The position numbers were made by a program, and so were the translations under genes. The notes under the pieces were generated by a model. The model was not told the origin of the DNA, searched no databases, and saw nothing but the letters and a program-made list of their open reading frames with translations. This document shows positions 59,183 to 64,000 of a DNA stretch of 64,000 nt, piece after piece (position 1 is the stretch's first letter; the number at the start of each line of letters is the position of its first letter). The DNA comes from Cystobacter fuscus DSM 2262 (GTDB lineage Bacteria; Myxococcota; Myxococcia; Myxococcales; Myxococcaceae): positions 434,001-498,000 of the forward strand of contig NZ_ANAH02000064.1 in the NCBI RefSeq assembly GCF_000335475.2, given 5' to 3'.

Positions 59183-62100
59183 CTACCAGTTGTTGCCGCC
59201 GCCGTTGGTGATGGTGAAGCCACCGTTGCTCTGGTTGACCACCTTGCCGCTGGGGGCGTTGTTCACCGTCACGTTGCTGAAGGTGGCGCCACCCTTGGCC
59301 GTGGACAGCACCTGGACGCCGTAGGTGGTGGGGTTGGTGATGGTGATGTGATCGAACAACACGTTGGTGAAGGCGCCCCCGTTGTTCTGGATGCTGATGC
59401 CCTGGTAGGTCGGGTCGATGATGTCGACGTTCTTGATGGTGATGCCGTTGGTGGGGTTCTGGTCGCCGCGCAGCCAGATGGCGCCGAACTGCTGACCACC
59501 CCAGTAGGTGCCACCGGAGCGGGTGAGGGTCAGCCCGTCGATCGTCGCGGACTCCATGGGGTAGGGGTTGAACTCGGAGCTCACCGTCAGGCCGGGGTAG
59601 GTGAGCACATCCGCGGCGGTGCTGTTCTCGATGCGGTTGCCGACGCCGCCGTAGATGGCGTAGGCGGCGGCGCGCCAGACGATCTGCACGCTGCAGTTGC
59701 GGATGACGTTGTTGCGATCCGGCTGCGGGTAGAGGTCGGTCGCGGACCAGATGGCGAAGGCGTCATCACCGGTGTTCCGGGCGTGCGAGTTCTCGATGAC
59801 GCTGTCCTTGGTGCCGTTGCACAGGTTGATGCCGTCCGCGCCGGTGTTGCGGATGCGGATGTTGCTGATGCGCAGGTTCGTCGACTCGGAGGGGCCGCCG
59901 ACCCAGTAGCCGCAGTGGACGTGCTCGATCCACATGTTCTCGATGACGGTGTTCTTGAAGGCCGAGTTCACCCAGGCCTTGCCACCCTGGGTGCGCAGGC
60001 CGTCGGTGTTGCCGAAGATGGCGAAGTCGCGGAACTTCGAGTCATCGCCGGTGATGATGAAGCCCGTCTGTCCCCAGCCCGCGTCCTCGGCCAGGCTGGC
60101 GTTGTAGAGCCGGGTGTGCCACAGGCCCGCGCCCTGGATGGTGACGCCCTTGACCTGGATCTTGTTCGTCTGATCGTAGACGCCCGGCGGCAGGTAGACG
60201 CCCTTGAACTTGCCGGCCTGGACCGCCCAGATGGCCTGGCTGATGGCGTTGTCGTCGGCGATGCCGTCGTTGGGGATGGCGGGCTCCCAGCCATTGCCGG
60301 CCTGGGTGACGTCGACGTAGCCCTCGGGCTTGGGAAGCGGCGCCGCGACGAGCTCGAGGTCGATGAAGTCGATGGCGTAGTACGGGGAGGCGTCGCCCGA
60401 GTCCTTCTGCAGGCGCACGGTGGCACCCGCGGGGATGGTGGTCTTCAGCAGCTTGTTGGACTCGTCGTAGATGCGGCGCGGGGGGCCCGCCGAGGGGTTG
60501 TTGTACTGGGTGGCGTCGTCCCCGTAGACCCAGGCCTCCTTGGAGGAGAGGGTGAGGGTGTCCACCTTGCTGCCGTTGACGTAGAGGCTGATGGTGGCCC
60601 GGGTGCCGCCGCCGCCAGGCGCGTCGGGGATGCTGTTGCGGATGACGATGGCGTTGGCGGGCGCGGTGGTGGTCCACTGCACGTAGTGGCCGGTCGAGCT
60701 GAGCACCACGGCCTTGCGACCGGAGGCCTCGCCCGGGATGGTGCCGAGCGCGCGGCTGGGACCCTGGACCTGGGCGTTGGTCGACCCGTCCTCGGCCTCG
60801 TACTCGATCCACGGCACGCGGGCGCCCCGGCCGACGTAGAAGCTGGAGTTCAGGGTGTTGTTGCTCTCCACGGCCTCGGAGATGGCGTTGGCGGGATCGA
60901 TCGTCGCGACCAGGGTGTGGTTGCCGTTGGTGGCCGTCCAGGAGCCGCCGAGGCTCACGACGGCCGAGGCGCCCGCGGCGAGCGCCGTGGAGGTGACGCC
61001 CGAGAGGCTCGTCGTTCCGTCGATGGTCAGCTTGATGGCGGCGGAGCTGCCGGCCGCGTCGAGGCCCTGGTTGGCGACGGTCACGTTGAAGGTGACCGGG
61101 CTGCCCGCGGAGGGGTTGGCCGGGTTCTGGGAGATGGACTTCACCACGAGGTCCGGGCCGGGCTGCTGCGTCACCGTGAGGTTCTTGGTGGCGCTGTTGT
61201 TGGCGTCGTTGAACTCGGCGATGGCGTTGTCCGGGTCCACGACGGCGGTGATGGCGTAGGTGCCGTTGGCGGTGGACCAGGTGGCGTTGGCCGTCAGGGT
61301 GGCGCTCGCGCCGGCCGCGATGGACGTCGTGGTGGGCAGCGTCGAGGCGGCGATCTCCTGGTTGTTCACGCGGAAGGAGACCTTGTGGACGCCGCTCGGG
61401 CTGGCGGCGGTGCCGGCGTTCCTCACCACGGCCTTGAGGGTGATGGCCTCGCCCTCCTTGGGCGGGTTGCTCGCCGCGCTCCACTGGATGTCGGCCACGG
61501 TCAGGTCGGCCTTCTTGGCGGCCGTGGCTCCGACGGTGATGTAGTCCAGGTTGATGTTCGCGATGTCGCCCGCGTCGTACTGGTAGGCGATCGAGTTGCC
61601 ACCGGCGTTCAGGTAGAAGGTCTCGACCTTGGTGGCCCAGACGTCCCAGTTGCCGGTGGTGGGCAGGGCGCTCTGCGCGCCGCGCGTGCCATTCACGTAG
61701 ACGGAGATGTTGGAGTCCGTGAAGCCGTTGCCGTAGCGCAGGCCCACGTCATACCAGCCCGCGCTGGTGACGGAGACGTTGAAGCGGGTGCTCGCGCCCT
61801 GGGCCCAGTAGCCCTCCACGAAGCCCGAGCCGCTGTAGTTGGCGTGGTTGGTGGTGGGCACCGCGCCGCCGCTCAGGGTCGCCGCTTCCGCCTCGTACTT
61901 GGAGCCGCCCGTGCCCGTCGACGTGTAGTTGGCGGTGAGGGTGGCCGCGGCCGCGGTCGTCTTGTACGTGGTGGACGCCGAGTAGATGTTGCCGAAGTTG
62001 GCCGCGACGCCACCCGACCAGGAGCTGAAGACCTGACCGGAGGGGGCTGGGTTGGCCGAGATGTTCACCACGGTGTCGGCCGCGTAGGTGCCGCCGCCCG

Positions 62101-62701
62101 TGCCGTTGTTGACCGTCAGGGCATAGGTCGCCGTTCCACCGGTGGGCGAGCCGAGGACCTGGAACTCCGCGACCTGCGCGCCGGGGGCGCCGGTGTTCGA
62201 CGCGAAGCGCAACTGGATCTCGCTCGCGGTGGTGGTCAGGGGAATGGTCACCTGATTGCCGCTCGCGGGATCGAAGGTGTAGTTCGCCGCGGCCGCCAGG
62301 GTGGCGAAGGTGCCGCTCGCCGAGCTGCGCCCCAGCACCGTGATGTTCTGGGTCCGGGTGCTCCAGGCGCTGTCCGGGTTGAGCTGCAGCACCACGGCAC
62401 TGACCGTGTAGCTGGCGCCGAGGTTCACCGTCAGGGTATTGGGATAGGCATTGGGCGCGCCCTCCCAGTAGGTGCTCCGGTTGCCATCGTTCGCGTTCGC
62501 CGCGACATAAACCTGTGTATAACCGGAGGTCGTGATGCTCTTTCCGAGCGCGACGTTCTGGTCCAGCTTCGAAGCCACCACGCCTGTGTCGGGAGGAGTG
62601 GACGGCTGCTGCTGGGGACCGCAGGCAGTCAGCATCTGAAGCAAAATCAATCCAGCACCGGGCCCGGTGCGGGCCCAGCTCGTTGCGTACCTGTCTTTCA
62701 A
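59183..62701 (-). CDS. Multidomain GH87-like glycanase lipoprotein with F5/8C, CBM35 and CARDB modules
   Basis: 1,172 residues from a TTG at 62699-62701; GGAGG 5 nt upstream and a short lipoprotein signal (LILLQMLTAC, Cys27) support it over a longer TTG at 62723. Order: F5/8C (discoidin/CBM32-like, about 48-190), InlB-like repeat (about 195-265), CBM6/35-like module (about 270-395), two CARDB-type Ig folds (about 400-510 and 515-625), then a beta-sandwich and right-handed beta-helix (630-1172) homologous to the 594-aa protein. The GH87 Asp spacing recurs: D956 (ADGINL), D979 and D980 (RNTGDDAF). The accessory modules should bind polysaccharide at the cell surface. Secretion to the outer membrane or beyond is likely. 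Confidence 0.88.
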   Translation of the reverse strand: MKDRYATSWARTGPGAGLILLQMLTACGPQQQPSTPPDTGVVASKLDQNVALGKSITTSGYTQVYVAANANDGNRSTYWEGAPNAYPNTLTVNLGASYTVSAVVLQLNPDSAWSTRTQNITVLGRSSASGTFATLAAAANYTFDPASGNQVTIPLTTTASEIQLRFASNTGAPGAQVAEFQVLGSPTGGTATYALTVNNGTGGGTYAADTVVNISANPAPSGQVFSSWSGGVAANFGNIYSASTTYKTTAAAATLTANYTSTGTGGSKYEAEAATLSGGAVPTTNHANYSGSGFVEGYWAQGASTRFNVSVTSAGWYDVGLRYGNGFTDSNISVYVNGTRGAQSALPTTGNWDVWATKVETFYLNAGGNSIAYQYDAGDIANINLDYITVGATAAKKADLTVADIQWSAASNPPKEGEAITLKAVVRNAGTAASPSGVHKVSFRVNNQEIAASTLPTTTSIAAGASATLTANATWSTANGTYAITAVVDPDNAIAEFNDANNSATKNLTVTQQPGPDLVVKSISQNPANPSAGSPVTFNVTVANQGLDAAGSSAAIKLTIDGTTSLSGVTSTALAAGASAVVSLGGSWTATNGNHTLVATIDPANAISEAVESNNTLNSSFYVGRGARVPWIEYEAEDGSTNAQVQGPSRALGTIPGEASGRKAVVLSSTGHYVQWTTTAPANAIVIRNSIPDAPGGGGTRATISLYVNGSKVDTLTLSSKEAWVYGDDATQYNNPSAGPPRRIYDESNKLLKTTIPAGATVRLQKDSGDASPYYAIDFIDLELVAAPLPKPEGYVDVTQAGNGWEPAIPNDGIADDNAISQAIWAVQAGKFKGVYLPPGVYDQTNKIQVKGVTIQGAGLWHTRLYNASLAEDAGWGQTGFIITGDDSKFRDFAIFGNTDGLRTQGGKAWVNSAFKNTVIENMWIEHVHCGYWVGGPSESTNLRISNIRIRNTGADGINLCNGTKDSVIENSHARNTGDDAFAIWSATDLYPQPDRNNVIRNCSVQIVWRAAAYAIYGGVGNRIENSTAADVLTYPGLTVSSEFNPYPMESATIDGLTLTRSGGTYWGGQQFGAIWLRGDQNPTNGITIKNVDIIDPTYQGISIQNNGGAFTNVLFDHITITNPTTYGVQVLSTAKGGATFSNVTVNNAPSGKVVNQSNGGFTITNGGGNNW

Positions 62702-62847
62702 CGCGACCTCCAGGGGGTAAGGCAATTCACACGCCTGCTTTTATCCACCGGGTGCGTTGGAAAGTTGCTCGTCCGAAACGCAGCCTGTGTCCTTCAGCAG
62801 GCGCGATAGAGCGTATAAATCATTTTTACGGGTTAAACGAGTTAGAA

Positions 62848-62868
62848 CTGGAATGAATGAAATTCCAG
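62848..62868. promoter_or_regulatory. Inverted repeat in the leader region of the large GH87-like gene
   Basis: CTGGAAT and ATTCCAG flank a 7-nt spacer, about 150 nt upstream of the minus-strand start (62701), in an AT-rich patch (62800-62900) unlike the rest of the window. The 62702-63053 stretch holds no convincing gene; only this site and the hairpin at 62960 stand out. Confidence 0.35.
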
Positions 62869-62959
62869 CAGATAGAGAAATTTATGTCGGAGCGGTAGGC
62901 GTTGAGGTCGAACTCATCCTGTCGTCAGGCAGTCGACATTCAAGCCATGGGAGCGCATT

Positions 62960-62984
62960 CGGGTCTTGAATCGTTCAAGACCCG
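62960..62984 (-). terminator. Hairpin downstream of the MYXO-CTERM-type gene
   Basis: Perfect 11-bp stem CGGGTCTTGAA/TTCAAGACCCG with a 3-nt loop, about 70 nt past the stop at 63054. No T run follows on the minus strand, so it may be a mRNA 3' stabiliser rather than a true terminator. Confidence 0.5.
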
Positions 62985-63053
62985 TCTGGGCGTTCGTCCG
63001 GCGAAGGGGAGGGGGTGCCTTCCGGGGGGGCGCGATGGGCCGCGCCCCAGGGG

Positions 63054-64000
63054 TCAGTCGAGCCGCGAGCCGTCCTGGCGACGGGCTCGCCGCGACCGGG
63101 CCAGACGCAGCAGGCCCACGAGGGCCCAGGGCCACAGCGCCGCGGACGCCGCCGCCTGGCAGCCACAGCCCGAGGGTGAGCCGGGCTCGCCGGGATCGGG
63201 ATTGCCGGAGCCCGCGTCCGGCGCATGGGTGCCGCCGTCCGGCTCCGTTCCCGCGTCGGACGGGGGGTTGCCTCCGCCATCCGGCTCCGTTCCCGCGTCG
63301 GGATCCACGCCTCCATCGCTCTCTCCCGGCGGCGCGAACGAGGACTGGGCGACGTAGATGGCGGAGCCCCATTCCTCCTGGTCGTCCTTGGGCGGGGCCA
63401 GTCCCGCGCAGAAGGAGACGTCCCCGCGGCTGTTGATCATCGGGGAGCCACCGAAGACGGGATTCGAGGGCGTCTCCTGGTCCACGCGCGCGAGGCCGAG
63501 ATCCGAGGGGAGCTCGTCGTGCTCCGTCACCACGGGCTTGAGCGACGAGCCGTCGCTCACCCACACCGCGCGCAATCCATCGGCGCGGAAGGCACGGAAG
63601 ACGACGAGCCCTTGATCATTGATGTCCGGCGGGAAGCTCTCCAACGCCTTGATGTCCCCCTGACCGTCTTGCGCGAGCGTCTTCAACTCGGCCCCATTCC
63701 ATAGGAGGAGCGCGGTGGATTTCTGCTTCGACGCATCGAGCACCGTCGCCAGGAACGCGACCTGTCCGTGGTTGTTGAGCGCGGGTTGGACCGAGGCGAA
63801 GCGGAAGATGGATGATGAGGGATTGCGTCCGCGGGACTCCGCGAGGAGGTGGGACGTCCCATCCGGCTTCCACACGCGCAGCTCCTGGAACCACTCGGTG
63901 GAGTAGGGCTGGAGATCCACCGCGGCCACGATCTGCCCCAGATCGTTGAGGTTGGGCGAGTAGAGATAGGTATAGGGACTGGCCGCGTCGAGTTCGCGGT
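63054..64000 (-). CDS. Repeat-rich surface protein with MYXO-CTERM-like tail, 5' part beyond the window
   Basis: The frame stays open to base 64000, so the N terminus is missing (315 residues seen). Repeats of the type NLNDLGQIVAAVDL, ALNNHGQVAFLATV, DINDQGLVVFRAF and MINSRGDVSFCAGL mark a beta-rich lectin- or propeller-like ectodomain (DUF7453/choice-of-anchor type by eye). Then comes a low-complexity Asp/Gly/Pro-rich linker, and a C-terminal tripartite tail: GCGCQAAAS, a hydrophobic stretch (ALWPWALVGLL) and basic residues (RSRRARR). This is the MYXO-CTERM sorting pattern known from Myxococcus. It would be anchored at the cell surface after processing. Confidence 0.85.
   Translation of the reverse strand, partial: RELDAASPYTYLYSPNLNDLGQIVAAVDLQPYSTEWFQELRVWKPDGTSHLLAESRGRNPSSSIFRFASVQPALNNHGQVAFLATVLDASKQKSTALLLWNGAELKTLAQDGQGDIKALESFPPDINDQGLVVFRAFRADGLRAVWVSDGSSLKPVVTEHDELPSDLGLARVDQETPSNPVFGGSPMINSRGDVSFCAGLAPPKDDQEEWGSAIYVAQSSFAPPGESDGGVDPDAGTEPDGGGNPPSDAGTEPDGGTHAPDAGSGNPDPGEPGSPSGCGCQAAASAALWPWALVGLLRLARSRRARRQDGSRLD

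Noticed and set aside
62757-62969. A 70-residue plus-strand open frame in the 62702-63053 gap
   Set aside because: No ribosome-binding site, an unusual composition, and no protein-like pattern. The AT-rich stretch is better explained as a regulatory region.

Overview
The window is high-GC DNA from a myxobacterium, probably of the Cystobacter/Archangium/Melittangium/Stigmatella group (suborder Cystobacterineae; inferred). The evidence is a SitA/DUF2380-like lipoprotein toxin with a bank of paralogous immunity-type genes, a MYXO-CTERM-like C-terminal sorting tail at the right edge, PAS/GAF hybrid sensor kinases, many lipoproteins and a large nonribosomal peptide synthetase (NRPS) locus. I see no rRNA, tRNA, CRISPR array or insertion sequence.

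Region 1 (1-15300, + strand) is the 3' part of an NRPS locus: a 5'-truncated NRPS (C'-A-T-C-A-T), a membrane fatty-acid-desaturase-like oxygenase, a terminating NRPS (C-A-T-C-A-T-TE) and an MFS exporter coupled to the NRPS stop codon. At least four residues are added by the visible modules. One A domain has an Asn-like code. The other three share an unusual DxCSIxExWK-type code. The two modules of the second NRPS are near-copies 3,171 bp apart.

Region 2 (15217-20663, - strand) is a tightly overlapping operon: ribbon-helix-helix regulator, a 53-aa protein, ABC ATPase, ABC permease, a membrane-anchored unknown and a membrane-fused alpha/beta hydrolase. Facing it (20769-21577, +) is a yybP-ykoY-type manganese riboswitch ahead of a GDT1/TMEM165-family transporter.

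Region 3 (21806-43126) is mixed housekeeping and accessory content: a three-gene Dyp-type peroxidase operon, a secreted dienelactone hydrolase-like enzyme, a large lipoprotein, two sensor histidine kinases, a bestrophin-like channel, a 1,670-aa membrane protein, a PLP decarboxylase, a Tat-exported gamma-glutamyltransferase, and a flavin monooxygenase divergent from a TetR regulator across a double palindrome.

Region 4 (43232-50416) holds an acetolactate-synthase-like ThDP enzyme paired with a KAS III homologue that lacks the catalytic Cys, followed by the kin-discrimination-type locus: one SitA-like toxin lipoprotein and four 156-aa paralogues in an exact 493-bp tandem register.

Region 5 (50463-55766) holds a putative BlaI-type operator, a degenerate two-domain cyclase-like protein and a 1.63-kb tandem duplication of a serine hydrolase/TetR pair. 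The duplication junction carries a 28-bp patch identical to a gene 3.4 kb away.

Region 6 (55848-62701) carries two GH87-like beta-helix lipoproteins (predicted alpha-1,3-glucan-degrading) flanking a lone sugar-binding ABC protein, consistent with attack on fungal or bacterial alpha-glucan. The window ends inside a MYXO-CTERM-type surface protein.
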